This document shows positions 55,430 through 64,000 of a stretch of DNA of 64,000 nt, one piece after another. The notes beneath the pieces were generated by a model that did no database searches, had not been told where the DNA came from, and saw nothing but the letters and a program-made list of their open reading frames with translations. The translations under genes and the position numbers were made by a program. Numbering within the stretch: position 1 is the first letter of the stretch; each line of letters starts with the position of its first letter. The DNA is taken from contig CAMCXO010000011.1 in the NCBI GenBank assembly GCA_945883565.1, positions 1 through 64,000 on the forward strand. Direction: 5' to 3'. This DNA is from Chryseobacterium gleum. Lineage in GTDB: Bacteria; Bacteroidota; Bacteroidia; Flavobacteriales; Schleiferiaceae.

Positions 55430-56376
55430 AAACCCTTACCCATTCGGAATTTCATTTTCCGGGCCAAATTGGTCATTACAGAGGAAAGGTTCGCGATGTT
55501 TACCGATTTGAAGATGGTTTATTGGTCATGGTAGCCAGCGACCGTATATCGGCCTTTGACGTGGTTTTACCACGTGGAATACCTTTTAAAGGGCAGGTTT
55601 TAAATCAAATAGCCTCCTATTTTTTAAAAGCCACCCGGCATTTGGTGCCTAATTGGTTGCAAGACACCCCCGATCCGGTGGTTTCGGTTGGCCAACAGGC
55701 CGAGCCTTTTAAGGTAGAAATGGTGGTTAGGGGCCATTTAAGTGGTCATGCATATAGAACTTACCAAAGCGGCATAAGAACCCTTTGTGGGGTAAATATT
55801 CCGGAAGGTTTGCGAGAAAACGACCCCTTTAGTTCTCCAATAATTACCCCAACAACCAAGGCCGATTTGGGCTTACACGACGAAGACATAAGCCGGGAAG
55901 AGATTTTAAAAAGAGGCATTGTAAGTGAAAATGATTACGAAGTTCTCGAAACGTATTCACAAAGGTTGTTTAAGGCAGGTCAAGAAATGGCGAGGGAGCG
56001 TGGGTTGATATTGGTGGATACCAAGTACGAGTTTGGCAAGACCAATGCGGGTGATATTGTGTTAATTGACGAGGTTCACACCCCTGATAGCAGCCGCTAC
56101 TTTTTTGCTGATGGCTTTGAAGAAAGACAGAATAGACAAGAAAAACAAGAGCAATTAAGCAAAGAATTTGTACGAGAATGGCTTATGGCCAATGGTTTTC
56201 AGGGTAAGGCTGGTCAAAGCGTGCCTTTGATGACAGATGCGTTTGTTAATAGTGTTAGTGAACGCTATATTCAATTGTATGAACATATTACGGGCATGGT
56301 TTTTAAAGCAGCAGATGTAACCGATCCGGAAAATCGAATAATGCAAAATATGGAGCGATATTTGACCAACAGATGA
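55426..56376 (+). CDS. purC: SAICAR synthase
   Basis: 316 aa, the longer Bacteroidota/yeast-like type. Motifs: [63 protein letters not shown] and [13 protein letters not shown]. Adds aspartate to CAIR in purine synthesis. ATG overlaps the phoH TGA. purD is at 15732; the pathway is scattered. Confidence 0.95.
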   Translation: MKTLTHSEFHFPGQIGHYRGKVRDVYRFEDGLLVMVASDRISAFDVVLPRGIPFKGQVLNQIASYFLKATRHLVPNWLQDTPDPVVSVGQQAEPFKVEMVVRGHLSGHAYRTYQSGIRTLCGVNIPEGLRENDPFSSPIITPTTKADLGLHDEDISREEILKRGIVSENDYEVLETYSQRLFKAGQEMARERGLILVDTKYEFGKTNAGDIVLIDEVHTPDSSRYFFADGFEERQNRQEKQEQLSKEFVREWLMANGFQGKAGQSVPLMTDAFVNSVSERYIQLYEHITGMVFKAADVTDPENRIMQNMERYLTNR

Positions 56377-56389
56377 AAACTCAAAAACC

Positions 56390-56986
56390 ATGAAGAACGT
56401 TTTTTTTGGCTTGGCTTTAGTGCTAAGCAGTACCGCATTTGCGCAGTTTGAAATAGGCGTTAGAGGCGGCTTGAATTTTACCGATATGCGGTTTAAGGAT
56501 ATCACCTTACCGAATATTGGCGATCGTATTGGCAATGAATCCGGAAGTTTGGGATACCATGCCGGTATATACGCCAAATTGTCGTTGTTAATTGTTGGCA
56601 TCCAGCCGGAGCTATTATACACCCGGTTTAATGGCAAAATTTCGGGTGAATTAGATGGACAGGCCTTTACAGAGGATGTGGGTGTAAACCGTTTGGATAT
56701 TCCGGTTTTGGGTATTACCAAATTTGGTCCATTGCGTTTGGGTGGAGGTCCAGTTTTCTCGTACCAGTTTAGTTCGGTAAACGATGTTATAGAAGAAGGG
56801 CTTAACAGTTCAACCTGGGGTATACAGCTTTTGGCGGGCCTTGAGTTTTGGAAGATTCAATTAGATACTCGTTACGAGTTCGGCTTAAGCAAAGGAACGG
56901 ATGCTGTTTTTATTGATGGAACCGAGTATGGCATTGACAACCGTCCCTCTCAGTTTATAATTGCTTTGGCTTATAAGCTTAACTAA
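56390..56986 (+). CDS. Small outer-membrane beta-barrel (porin-family) protein
   Basis: 198 aa. Signal peptide MKNVFFGLALVLSSTAFAQ, then alternating strands starting EIGVRGGLNFTDM, with YHAGIYAKLSLLIVGIQPELLY and ending SQFIIALAYKLN. Fits the PorT/outer membrane beta-barrel-like family of Bacteroidota with an eight-strand barrel. Starts 13 bases after purC; ended by a strong terminator. Function unknown. Confidence 0.8.
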   Translation: MKNVFFGLALVLSSTAFAQFEIGVRGGLNFTDMRFKDITLPNIGDRIGNESGSLGYHAGIYAKLSLLIVGIQPELLYTRFNGKISGELDGQAFTEDVGVNRLDIPVLGITKFGPLRLGGGPVFSYQFSSVNDVIEEGLNSSTWGIQLLAGLEFWKIQLDTRYEFGLSKGTDAVFIDGTEYGIDNRPSQFIIALAYKLN

Positions 56987-57005
56987 AACTTTATTTTCTT
57001 TTTTC

Positions 57006-57033
57006 AAAATGCGCCCCGAAAGGCGCATTTTTT
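57006..57033 (+). terminator. Terminator of the phoH-purC-barrel unit
   Basis: AAAATGCGCC (57006-57015) pairs with GGCGCATTTT (57022-57031) around loop CCGAAA, running into a T tract. It lies 19 bases after the barrel protein stop. The remaining 57034-57160 shows nothing I recognise. Confidence 0.88.
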
Positions 57034-57160
57034 ATTTAAGATGGGTATAAATCTTGAACTGGATTAAATCCTCATCGTTTGATATTTTCAATTCGAGAAA
57101 ACATGAGAAACCTTCGCTTTAATGATTTTCGGTGAGGGTTAAGATGTAATTGCTGAGAAT

Positions 57161-57189
57161 AAAAAAAGGCCGCTGAAAGAGCGGCCTTT
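57161..57189 (-). terminator. Terminator of the gcvH-vanZ-tonB unit
   Basis: AAAGGCCGCT (57165-57174) and AGCGGCCTTT (57180-57189) form a 10-bp stem with loop GAAAG. Minus-strand U tract comes from the A run at 57161. It lies 22 bases after the tonB stop. Confidence 0.87.
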
Positions 57190-57211
57190 GATCTTTTAAG
57201 TTGATGCGTAT

Positions 57212-57919
57212 TTATTGCAATTTGAAATTGATGGGCACCGTATAGCCCATTCGGCATGGACGACCACTTTGCTTTGCCGGCTTCATGGTTGGGAATTTTT
57301 TTACAACATCCAAGGCAGCTTTGTCAAGTGTTTGATCTACACTGCGCGCTACTTCTACGTTCGACACTTTACCGTCTTTTTCTATAACAAAGCTCACGAA
57401 TACCTTGCCTTGAAGCCCCATTTGGCGCGCCATTTCTGGATAGTTAACGTTTTTGGCAATAAATTTCATAAGGCTTAATTGAAAGCATTGAAATTTGGCA
57501 TCTTCGTTTGGTTCATTTTCACAACCTGGAAATACCGGTTTGTTTTCAACCACAGCGAAGTTTAAAACTTCATCGCTTTCTTCTGCTTCCACTTCTACCA
57601 CTTCAACCACATCGCTTTGATCGGTTTCGGCGCTTACCACTTCAAGTTCTTCATCAAGCTCTACATCGTCGGATACCATTTGAATGATTTCTTGAGGTGG
57701 AGGGGGAGGAGGGGGCGGTGGTTTTAGCTCGCGTTCAGTGATGGGTATAACCTCATCGTCTAAAGCTACATCGAGGTTGCCCAAATCGATTGGGCCTTTA
57801 GCGTAGGTTCGGTATTCTATACTGCCTATTACTATGGCTAAAGATAAAATGGCGCCTACGAGGAAGAATATGCCGCGCGACTTTTCCAAATCGGCTTTAG
57901 GACTTTTCTTCAGTTGCAT
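57212..57919 (-). CDS. TonB-family energy transducer
   Basis: 235 aa. One N-terminal span (GIFFLVGAILSLAIVIGSI), a nine-Pro run near residue 70 and an acidic Glu/Asp/Val-rich linker instead of the Pro-Lys repeats of E. coli TonB. The C-terminal TonB fold contains NYPEMARQMGLQGKVFVSF, IEKDGKVSNVEV and PCRMGYTVPINFKLQ. Would power receptors such as the one at 35804. Follows vanZ by 34 bases in a gcvH-vanZ-tonB order common in Flavobacteriia (from memory). Confidence 0.92.
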   Translation of the reverse strand: MQLKKSPKADLEKSRGIFFLVGAILSLAIVIGSIEYRTYAKGPIDLGNLDVALDDEVIPITERELKPPPPPPPPPQEIIQMVSDDVELDEELEVVSAETDQSDVVEVVEVEAEESDEVLNFAVVENKPVFPGCENEPNEDAKFQCFQLSLMKFIAKNVNYPEMARQMGLQGKVFVSFVIEKDGKVSNVEVARSVDQTLDKAALDVVKKFPTMKPAKQSGRPCRMGYTVPINFKLQ

Positions 57920-57953
57920 TCGAAATTAGTTTGGGTTAAAAGTACAAATGAAA

Positions 57954-58349
57954 TTAGGAAGTTGGACGAAGAATTTGCTTTTTTACCAATAGCCGCATGG
58001 TGCTAATGGCCAATACGCAACCTGTTGAGTTGGCGACGAAATCGCTCCATTCGCCGGCGCGGTTATGAACAGCGAATTCTTGAATGAGCTCTAACATTCC
58101 GCCTAAGGCTATGCTTACAAAGGCAAAACCCAGTTCTAAATAAACCGACAGTTTGGGAAGATTTTTATACATCATCCAGCCATAATAAAGCAGTACGTAA
58201 TTGATAAAATACATACCCGCGTGCAGCAGTAAGTCATTTATTTCCATAAGCAAACTGGGCACACTTTTACCCGGTAGAAGCGTAAAAAACAGCATGGTGA
58301 GCATCCATGCCAAAGCCGGAATGAGGTATAAAAATCTTTTGGTGTCCAC
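57954..58349 (-). CDS. VanZ-like membrane protein
   Basis: 131 aa, GTG start, four spans. PALAWMLTMLFFTLLPGKSVP and the conserved acidic/His segment LELIQEFAVHNRAGEWSDFVANSTGC match the VanZ family. Despite the name, most members have no resistance role and their function is unknown. Eight bases after gcvH. Confidence 0.85.
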   Translation of the reverse strand: MDTKRFLYLIPALAWMLTMLFFTLLPGKSVPSLLMEINDLLLHAGMYFINYVLLYYGWMMYKNLPKLSVYLELGFAFVSIALGGMLELIQEFAVHNRAGEWSDFVANSTGCVLAISTMRLLVKKQILRPTS

Positions 58350-58357
58350 GCCTTTAG

Positions 58358-58738
58358 TTAAGCGCCAATTAAAGCCTTGTAGGCATCGGCATCTAAAAGA
58401 TTGTGGTATTGTTCGGCGTTTTCAACCTTAACTTTAATAATCCATCCTTGACCGTAGGGATCTGAATTAACAAGTTCAGGATTTTGTTCGATGCCTCTGT
58501 TAAATTCTACAATTTCTCCGCTCAAAGGCATAAATAAATCCGATACCGTTTTCACGGCTTCCACCGATCCAAACACAGAATCTTGAGCCAATTGATCGCC
58601 TTCGGTTTCTACTTCAACAAAAACGATATCGCCCAATTCGCTTTGCGCGAAGTCGGTAATGCCAATTATGGCCAAATCGCCATCCATTTTAACCCATTCG
58701 TGTTCTTTGGTGTAGCGAAGTTCGTTTGGAATGTTCAT
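58358..58738 (-). CDS. gcvH: Glycine cleavage system H protein
   Basis: 126 aa starting MNIPNELRYTKEHEW, the standard N-terminus; the longer open frame adds 21 unrelated residues. Lys63 in GSVEAVKTVSDL carries lipoate. Shuttles the aminomethyl group between P, T and L proteins; lpd at 42491 could serve as L protein. First of the gcvH-vanZ-tonB unit. Confidence 0.95.
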   Translation of the reverse strand: MNIPNELRYTKEHEWVKMDGDLAIIGITDFAQSELGDIVFVEVETEGDQLAQDSVFGSVEAVKTVSDLFMPLSGEIVEFNRGIEQNPELVNSDPYGQGWIIKVKVENAEQYHNLLDADAYKALIGA

Positions 58739-58874
58739 GATTGTTTTTTTAGAGGCCCAAAGGTGTTGAATTAATTTGTAAGTAAGAGTGACAAATGACA
58801 AGAAAATTACCGAGAAGTATGTAAAGCGAAAGTTTGGTTTATGTAACGCTTTTTCAATTATTTGGAAAAAGAAT

Positions 58875-59657
58875 TCAGTTTATTCCGATGCAAATGCCCA
58901 AATTAAACCTCAACAGATTGGAGTCGGAACGTATTGGGTTGCCTGTTATTTCGATGTCTTCGCTGTTGATGTTATTGGGGTCCCAATTGTTGCCCGTAAA
59001 TTGAACTTGCCATTGGCTGTTTTGGGATGTGTTGTAAAAATCTATTCTCCCCCCGTAGAAATAGTCGGTGCTGAAGTTTACATAAATCTGATTGGCCACT
59101 TTAAAGCGAAAACCCAATCCGGCCGAGAGGGTGCCTATCCAATCGCGGTTGTGGGTAATGACTTTTAATTCTCGATTTTCGGGATCGCTAAAAACCGGTT
59201 CATCGGTTTCGTCGGTTATTTTGGTTCTGGTTTGAAAGGTTCTAAATCCGAAACCAACTTGGACATAAGGTGTAAATGCGGTGTTTTCTGCCTCAAGCCT
59301 TAGGTTCCATTGATAGTCCATCGCCGTGCTTCGGGTTCTGAGGCCCACATCGGCCTGTAATTCGCCAACCAAGAAATCGCCATTGTAAACAGGAAAAGTT
59401 CTTGAGGTTTCTTGGTATTTTGAGCCATACCAGCTGTAGCCAATGCGCGGTCCCATTTTTAAAATGGGTAGGGCGGGATGAATACGAAACAAAATTTGCC
59501 CCTGCATGCCCAAGCCCGGGAAAGTTTGATTTTGGGCGAATTCGCCTTGAGGCCAATCGCCTAGCAAACCAAATTCCATAAGCACTTTGTGCTGCGCCTT
59601 CAAAGGGCCTGCCATGCTTAACAGCAGTACTAAAGCCGGGATGTGTTTAACAAACAT
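58875..59657 (-). CDS. Outer-membrane beta-barrel protein
   Basis: 260 aa. Signal peptide MFVKHIPALVLLLSMAGPLKA, then amphipathic strands: KVLMEFGLLGDWPQGEF, MQGQILFRIHP, RIGYSWYGSKY, VQVGFGFRTF, SAGLGFRFKVAN and final LLRFNLGICIGIN. No enzymatic motif; structural barrel of unknown ligand. Own promoter whose presumed start lies in a 14-bp perfect palindrome. Confidence 0.75.
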   Translation of the reverse strand: MFVKHIPALVLLLSMAGPLKAQHKVLMEFGLLGDWPQGEFAQNQTFPGLGMQGQILFRIHPALPILKMGPRIGYSWYGSKYQETSRTFPVYNGDFLVGELQADVGLRTRSTAMDYQWNLRLEAENTAFTPYVQVGFGFRTFQTRTKITDETDEPVFSDPENRELKVITHNRDWIGTLSAGLGFRFKVANQIYVNFSTDYFYGGRIDFYNTSQNSQWQVQFTGNNWDPNNINSEDIEITGNPIRSDSNLLRFNLGICIGIN

Positions 59658-59677
59658 ATTAGGGTCTGTTTAATCAA

Positions 59678-59701
59678 AATTCCTAGGAATTGACAAAGCT
59701 A
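59678..59701 (-). promoter_or_regulatory. Promoter box with adjacent 14-bp palindrome upstream of the barrel gene
   Basis: Minus-strand TAGCTTTG (59701-59694) is an exact TAnnTTTG box. Two bases further downstream comes AATTCCTAGGAATT (59691-59678), a perfect palindrome with no loop, covering the expected transcription start. A loopless palindrome suits a dimeric DNA-binding protein better than an RNA hairpin. Leader about 30 nt. Confidence 0.5.
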
Positions 59702-59716
59702 AGGTATTGGTTTTCA

Positions 59717-62104
59717 TTATTGTTTTTCGAAACGCCCGCTCATCTCCTGTACTTCAATCCAGTAGCTTCCTTTGCCCATTTTGGAAGTATTGATATGCAG
59801 CCTATGGGCTTTTTTGTCGTAATCGTATTCCAGTATGGGTAAGCTTCTGCCTTGGGCATCGTAGAGCTTTAAGCCTTCTCCATTTTTAAATTTCATACGC
59901 TTGGGCAATTCAATATATAGACTTGATTGGGTTGGGTTTGGGTATATCAACAAACTGTCTTTAGGTTTAGAAGTGTTTTCGTTTGTTCCTAAAGTAGAGG
60001 TTCCGTTGGCAAAAGCGTAATCCCCCTGAAGAAGCTTGTTTAGCCTCATAATGCCGGTTTTATTCAAATTGCTGCCTTGCATGTCTTTAACATAATACGG
60101 GTATTCTTGCCAGACTGCCTTAGGATGGGGTCTGTAGATTAGCATTAAGCTGTCTTCTCCAAAAGCCAATAAATCGCCATCGAGCCCACCACTGTTGCTT
60201 CTTCCATCGAAAATAATATTGGCCTTTAAAACGTCGTTTACCGACCATGTGCCTTGAATTCGCCAAAAGTGGTTTTTGGACATTTTAAGGATGGTAGGGC
60301 TGGTTTGACCGGAGGCTGCTACCCAATTGTGCTCGGCTAAAATTTGAAAGGGAGCGTTTACTGCAGTGGCTTCAAATCGAATGTCGGCTTCTTTGAACTC
60401 TAAAATGCCGTTTTGGGTTACTGTTTTTCTTTCGGGACTGTGGGCCGTTAAATGCCTTCCATTTAAATCGATAACCGCAAAAGCCAGTTGTGGAAACTGA
60501 CTTACTATGAGGTAGGTGGTATCTGAGCCTGAAGCTGAGCTTTTAACCTGATGAATTTCTTCTTGTCCGTTTAAGTCGAAAAAATGGATGAATAAAGGTT
60601 GGTTTCGCCAGGGTTGAAGGTTTCCTTTTCCGCTTTGTTTAATTTCGAGAAATACAGTAGCGTTGCCGTGGTGGAGGCTGTCGATGGAGAAATTTGGATA
60701 ACCCGGCTGATTAACCCAGCCATCAAAAAAGTTTTGTAAATTGAGGCTTGAGTACTGTTCGAGAAGCTGCTGAAAGCGGTTAATGCCGGCATTTTGGAAA
60801 GCATGGTTCGCGAAAATTTGTTTTAAAGCGTAAAAAAACAGGCTATCGCCCATAAAAGCCCTCAGGTTATGGGCCACCATGGCACCTTTTTGGTAAGTGG
60901 TTTGGCCGTAGGTATAATCTTGAGGCATTTCGCTTAAGGCCCTGTGGCCTTGGTCGCGGAGGGCGGCAAAGCGCAAAACATAGTTTCGATTGTCGCGAAC
61001 GGTTTTAAGATAATCGCTAGGACTGTAAACAAATTCGCGATACAAATGGCTAAGGTATTCTGCCCAGCCTTCGTTAATCCACATATCTTCTGCACGTTCG
61101 CAGGTGAGTAAATTTCCAAACCAATGGTGGGCCAATTCGTGGGCTATAATGTCTTCGCCATTTAAGCTCCCATCAACCAAATTTACCGGAAGGTGTATGG
61201 AAGTGGCATGTTCCATTGCCCCTATGGTGGTAAGGCAATAGCCTATGCGCTGCCAAACGTAGGCACCGAAGTAGTGTTCGAAGGCCAGGGCAATGGAGTC
61301 GAGGTTTTTAAAAGAGGCACGTGCATTGGCGGTGTCGGAAGCCAGGGCATAAATGTCAACACTTTTAGGGCCATTTTGAAGTTGGGCCGTATGGGTAAGT
61401 TTTTGGTAATTGGCCAAAGCCAGAGGGAAAAGATAAGAGGGTATGGGGCTAGTTAAGTTCCAGCCGGTGTAACGGTCGTTGCCATTAAGGGTATCGAACA
61501 CCAAACTGCCGGCGCTAACAGCTCTTTTGTTGATGGCTGAGCAAATGGTTGTGGAAAAGGTTGATCGCTCCACAAAGTTGTCGAAACAGGGGAAGAGGCT
61601 TCGGCCAAATGCGTGTGGATTGGCTTGAAAGCCAACTCCCAAATTAAAGCTGTAAGACGGATTAACATGCCAACCGCCCCAACCTGAAGCGTCGACAGCG
61701 GCATTTCCACGATAAAAAATTTCAACTTGAAAAGTATCGCCAGCTTGAAAAGCCGTTTGTGGGATAATCCATAAAGCCGGATTTGCCCGGTTGTATGCTA
61801 AAAGGGGCAGCCCATGCAGTTTTACAGAGTCGATAAAGAAGTTAAGGAGTTCGAGGCGAAGACTTGGTGCGTTTTGCAAAGCCACTAAATCTAATTTGGC
61901 ACGACCAATAATGGAGTTTTGATTTCTTAAATCGAAGTATAAATCGTTATGTAGAATGTTGAAAGTGTCGCTCCTTGGGTTGTAGTCTATAGAAGGCGTG
62001 GCCGTTTGGTGGAGTAGGGGTTTCCAATCTTGGCAACGGTACTGCGCCGAGGCCGAAAATGCCATAAATACTGCCAACAGGCTTAAGTAAAGAGCATGCT
62101 TCAT
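59717..62104 (-). CDS. M1-family metallopeptidase with T9SS type A sorting domain
   Basis: 795 aa. Signal peptide (MKHALYLSLLAVFMAFSASA), beta-saddle domain, then gluzincin core: HELAHH (322-327, HExxH) and Glu345 in NEGWAEY as third zinc ligand. The exopeptidase motif GAMEN is GAMEH here (295-299), so N-terminal substrate recognition may differ from aminopeptidase N. The last ~80 residues (LLIYPNPTQSSLYIELP...GSYWIEV) are a T9SS type A domain, so the enzyme is exported to the surface. Stands alone on its transcript. Confidence 0.88.
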   Translation of the reverse strand: MKHALYLSLLAVFMAFSASAQYRCQDWKPLLHQTATPSIDYNPRSDTFNILHNDLYFDLRNQNSIIGRAKLDLVALQNAPSLRLELLNFFIDSVKLHGLPLLAYNRANPALWIIPQTAFQAGDTFQVEIFYRGNAAVDASGWGGWHVNPSYSFNLGVGFQANPHAFGRSLFPCFDNFVERSTFSTTICSAINKRAVSAGSLVFDTLNGNDRYTGWNLTSPIPSYLFPLALANYQKLTHTAQLQNGPKSVDIYALASDTANARASFKNLDSIALAFEHYFGAYVWQRIGYCLTTIGAMEHATSIHLPVNLVDGSLNGEDIIAHELAHHWFGNLLTCERAEDMWINEGWAEYLSHLYREFVYSPSDYLKTVRDNRNYVLRFAALRDQGHRALSEMPQDYTYGQTTYQKGAMVAHNLRAFMGDSLFFYALKQIFANHAFQNAGINRFQQLLEQYSSLNLQNFFDGWVNQPGYPNFSIDSLHHGNATVFLEIKQSGKGNLQPWRNQPLFIHFFDLNGQEEIHQVKSSASGSDTTYLIVSQFPQLAFAVIDLNGRHLTAHSPERKTVTQNGILEFKEADIRFEATAVNAPFQILAEHNWVAASGQTSPTILKMSKNHFWRIQGTWSVNDVLKANIIFDGRSNSGGLDGDLLAFGEDSLMLIYRPHPKAVWQEYPYYVKDMQGSNLNKTGIMRLNKLLQGDYAFANGTSTLGTNENTSKPKDSLLIYPNPTQSSLYIELPKRMKFKNGEGLKLYDAQGRSLPILEYDYDKKAHRLHINTSKMGKGSYWIEVQEMSGRFEKQ

Positions 62105-62131
62105 GAGGATGCGAGAATTAATTGGCTGAAA

Positions 62132-63157
62132 TTACTGAAGATTCAGGTCATTCTGTAGCCAAAGGGTATCTCCTTTTAAATGAAGGTGGCTTGGTAGGTT
62201 GTTGGTGTACAAAGAGCCCGTACCCAATCCCTGAGGCATTGTAGAATTTAAAGAGGCCGCGAACTGTGCTATGGCCATTAATCCAAAATTGCTTTCGAGG
62301 GCCGAGGTAACCCAGTACTTAATTTGAAAAACATTGGCTAAGTCAATCCAGTTGCTGCAAGCCATGAATCCTCCTAAGAGAGAGGGTTTTAGAACTATGT
62401 ATTGCGGCTGAACGCTTTTAAGGAGTTCTAATTTTAAATTTGATGGGCAGTAAATAAGCTCCTCGTCGAGTGCAATGGCCACCGGACTGCCTTTAACCAG
62501 CTGAGCCATTTCGGACCATTGCCCCGGTTTGATGGGTTGTTCGATGCTGTGAACATTAAAATCGCCCAAGGCTTTAAGCACTTTTTCGGCTTCCTCGGGT
62601 AAAAACGCCCCATTGGCATCGGTTCTAATTTCTACTGTGTTCGATAAATTTCGAATATATCGGAGAATATCAATTCCATTTGACCAAAAGTCGGCGCCGA
62701 TTTTGATTTTAATACATCCAAAATTTCTCTTCAACAAATCGTCGATTTGGCTTTTTTGAAATTCCAAATCCCCCATCCACACCAAGCCATTTATGGGGAT
62801 CCCGCTTTCGGTGCGGCTAAAAGGCGAATCGAACCAAATTGGGTAAGGTTGCGATTGCTTTAGTTTGGCCAATTGTTCTAAACCAAACCTTATGCTTGGC
62901 CATTCGAGGTATTCATATAATAGTTCGAGAGGCGTTTCGAAATTGTTAAGCCTATCGCATAAATGGCTCAGCTGTTGTTCGTAATCGGGCTTATCGTCGG
63001 CACTCAATCCGGGAAGTAGAGGGCATTCGGCCATTTGAGGGCCAAAATTTTCGGTTTCGGCATAAAGAAAGTAGCTGGGCTTTTGAAGCATTATGCCCCT
63101 TGAAGTGCCAGCGGGCTGTTTAAAGTGCAGCAGATATTTGTTCCAACGGGCTTTCAT
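62132..63157 (-). CDS. menC: o-Succinylbenzoate synthase
   Basis: 341 aa, enolase superfamily. Active-site set complete: Lys pair in CIKIKIGADF, metal ligands Asp in IRTDANGA, Glu in SIEQPI and Asp in IALDEEL, and Lys in YIVLKPSLLGG. Dehydrates SHCHC to o-succinylbenzoate in menaquinone synthesis. Start at 63157 overlaps the menA stop as ATGA; a longer version runs into menA. Confidence 0.9.
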   Translation of the reverse strand: MKARWNKYLLHFKQPAGTSRGIMLQKPSYFLYAETENFGPQMAECPLLPGLSADDKPDYEQQLSHLCDRLNNFETPLELLYEYLEWPSIRFGLEQLAKLKQSQPYPIWFDSPFSRTESGIPINGLVWMGDLEFQKSQIDDLLKRNFGCIKIKIGADFWSNGIDILRYIRNLSNTVEIRTDANGAFLPEEAEKVLKALGDFNVHSIEQPIKPGQWSEMAQLVKGSPVAIALDEELIYCPSNLKLELLKSVQPQYIVLKPSLLGGFMACSNWIDLANVFQIKYWVTSALESNFGLMAIAQFAASLNSTMPQGLGTGSLYTNNLPSHLHLKGDTLWLQNDLNLQ

Positions 63158-64000
63158 TGCGACAAATAAACGCCAAGTCCTAAACTTAAACAGAACCATA
63201 AGGTGGTTAAGGCCAATTTTTTGAGCATTGGGTCGAATTGTTGCGCGTGATTGGCTTTAAATACACTGTTAAGATGCAATAGTAAAAAAGGCAACGCGCT
63301 TAAATAAAGGTGACGCCAGGTATTTCCACCCCGCATGGCCACATAGAAAAAAGCCAAATCAAAGGCAGCAATCATTAAAGCGATGTGGTAGGCTTTGGCC
63401 CATGCAGGACCGATACGAACCGGAATAGATTGTTTGCCTGCCCGTTTATCGCTTTCTATGTCGCGCATGTTGTTTAAATTAAGGACCCCTACCGATAACA
63501 TTCCCACAGCTGTAGCTGGCATCCAAATGGCTGGGTTTAGGTTATGGGTTTGGATGTAATAGCTGCCCACCACACCTACCCATCCAAAAAAAACCAAAAC
63601 GAATAAATCGCCAAAGCCCGAATAGCCATAGGCTTTATTGCCAACTGTGTAAAAAATGGCGGCTAAAATGGCCAGGCAGCCAAGGGCCATAAACAGTAAA
63701 ACATAAGACCAACCCAAGCCGATAAGGGCTAAATAGCTTAGAGCCGAAGACGATAAAAAAGACAAAAGCCCGAAGAGGTAAACCGCTTTTTTCATTTGAC
63801 CTTCGCTGATATGCCCACTGTTTACCATGCGTTTTTCTCCCAATCTGTTTTTATCGGTGCCTTTAACGCCATCGCCATAATCGTTAGCAAAATTGCTCAG
63901 CACCTGAAAGAACAGTGTTGTTAGCAAGCTCAAAAGCAAAATTCCAGTATTGAAGTGACCATCGGCTGCTGCCAAAAAATTGCCTAAGAAAATACAAGCG
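63154..64000 (-). CDS. menA: 1,4-Dihydroxy-2-naphthoate polyprenyltransferase, 5' end outside window
   Basis: Partial: the frame stays open to the right edge and begins mid-helix (IFLGNFLAAADGHF), so the apparent start at 63975 is TTG and not the true one. UbiA-family membrane enzyme: first Asp motif NFANDYGDGVKGTD and second NMRDIESDKRAGKQ bind prenyl diphosphate through magnesium; about eight spans remain. Attaches the isoprenoid tail in menaquinone synthesis, in the same pathway as the coupled menC. Confidence 0.93.
   Translation of the reverse strand, partial: ACIFLGNFLAAADGHFNTGILLLSLLTTLFFQVLSNFANDYGDGVKGTDKNRLGEKRMVNSGHISEGQMKKAVYLFGLLSFLSSSALSYLALIGLGWSYVLLFMALGCLAILAAIFYTVGNKAYGYSGFGDLFVLVFFGWVGVVGSYYIQTHNLNPAIWMPATAVGMLSVGVLNLNNMRDIESDKRAGKQSIPVRIGPAWAKAYHIALMIAAFDLAFFYVAMRGGNTWRHLYLSALPFLLLHLNSVFKANHAQQFDPMLKKLALTTLWFCLSLGLGVYLSQ

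Noticed and set aside
56155-56721. 188-aa minus-strand frame across purC and the barrel gene
   Set aside because: Antisense to two well-supported genes and without domain features.

Overview
The window looks like ordinary chromosome from a Bacteroidota bacterium, most likely of the order Flavobacteriales. The evidence is gliding-motility genes gldF and gldG, two proteins with C-terminal type IX secretion sorting domains (T9SS), a TonB-dependent receptor with a carboxypeptidase-regulatory-like N-terminus, the small-family pair DUF6427/DUF6341, and recurrent TAnnTTTG promoter boxes. Shine-Dalgarno sequences are largely absent. Coding density is very high, no gene-free stretch exceeds 300 bases, and I recognise no tRNA, rRNA, CRISPR array, insertion sequence or prophage.

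Layout, left to right. 53-4311 (minus): Mrp ATPase, NifU-domain scaffold and the two subunits of a 2-oxoacid:ferredoxin oxidoreductase, packed with 4-nt overlaps. 4312-7346 (plus): an intergenic region with a GTTGGA motif cluster, then arginine decarboxylase, a deoxyhypusine-synthase homologue and a small acidic-tailed protein. 7470-10730: a large secreted Asp-box (BNR) propeller protein. 10792-14521 (minus): DUF177, L32, FabH, AccB and AccC, with a striking RNA hairpin between rpmF and fabH. 14582-21049: DUF6427, DUF6341, purD, uvrC and a patatin/beta-barrel protein. 21046-24231 (minus): a three-domain nucleotidyltransferase-phosphatase-kinase fusion and a UMF1-type transporter. 24305-28154: a TPR histidine kinase and an S41 peptidase. 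28389-33353 (plus): fbp, pyrG, yidC and a small lipoprotein.

33416-40000: a glycosyltransferase, then a HmuY-like / TonB-receptor / HmuY-like operon that probably handles heme or a related ligand, followed by trmB and an alkyltransferase-like gene. 40056-45335 (minus): CoA-transferase, a small membrane protein, a Crp/Fnr regulator, lpd and a fatty-acid-hydroxylase-type membrane enzyme. 45616-49731 (minus): a PpiD-like chaperone, a phosphatase and dnaN. 49814-54372 (minus): DUF62, monooxygenase-like protein, gldF, gldG and DUF4340, five genes joined by four consecutive 4-nt start/stop overlaps. 54371-56986 (plus): phoH, purC and a small barrel protein. 57212-64000 (minus): tonB, vanZ-like and gcvH; a barrel protein; a T9SS-exported M1 peptidase; menC and a menA truncated by the window edge.

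Most of the window is housekeeping. The parts most worth follow-up are the rpmF-fabH RNA hairpin, the paralogous HmuY pair around one TonB receptor, the single-chain sugar-activation fusion, the deoxyhypusine-synthase homologue beside arginine decarboxylase, and palindromes or motif clusters in otherwise plain promoters. All functional statements come from reading motifs by eye; no database search was run.
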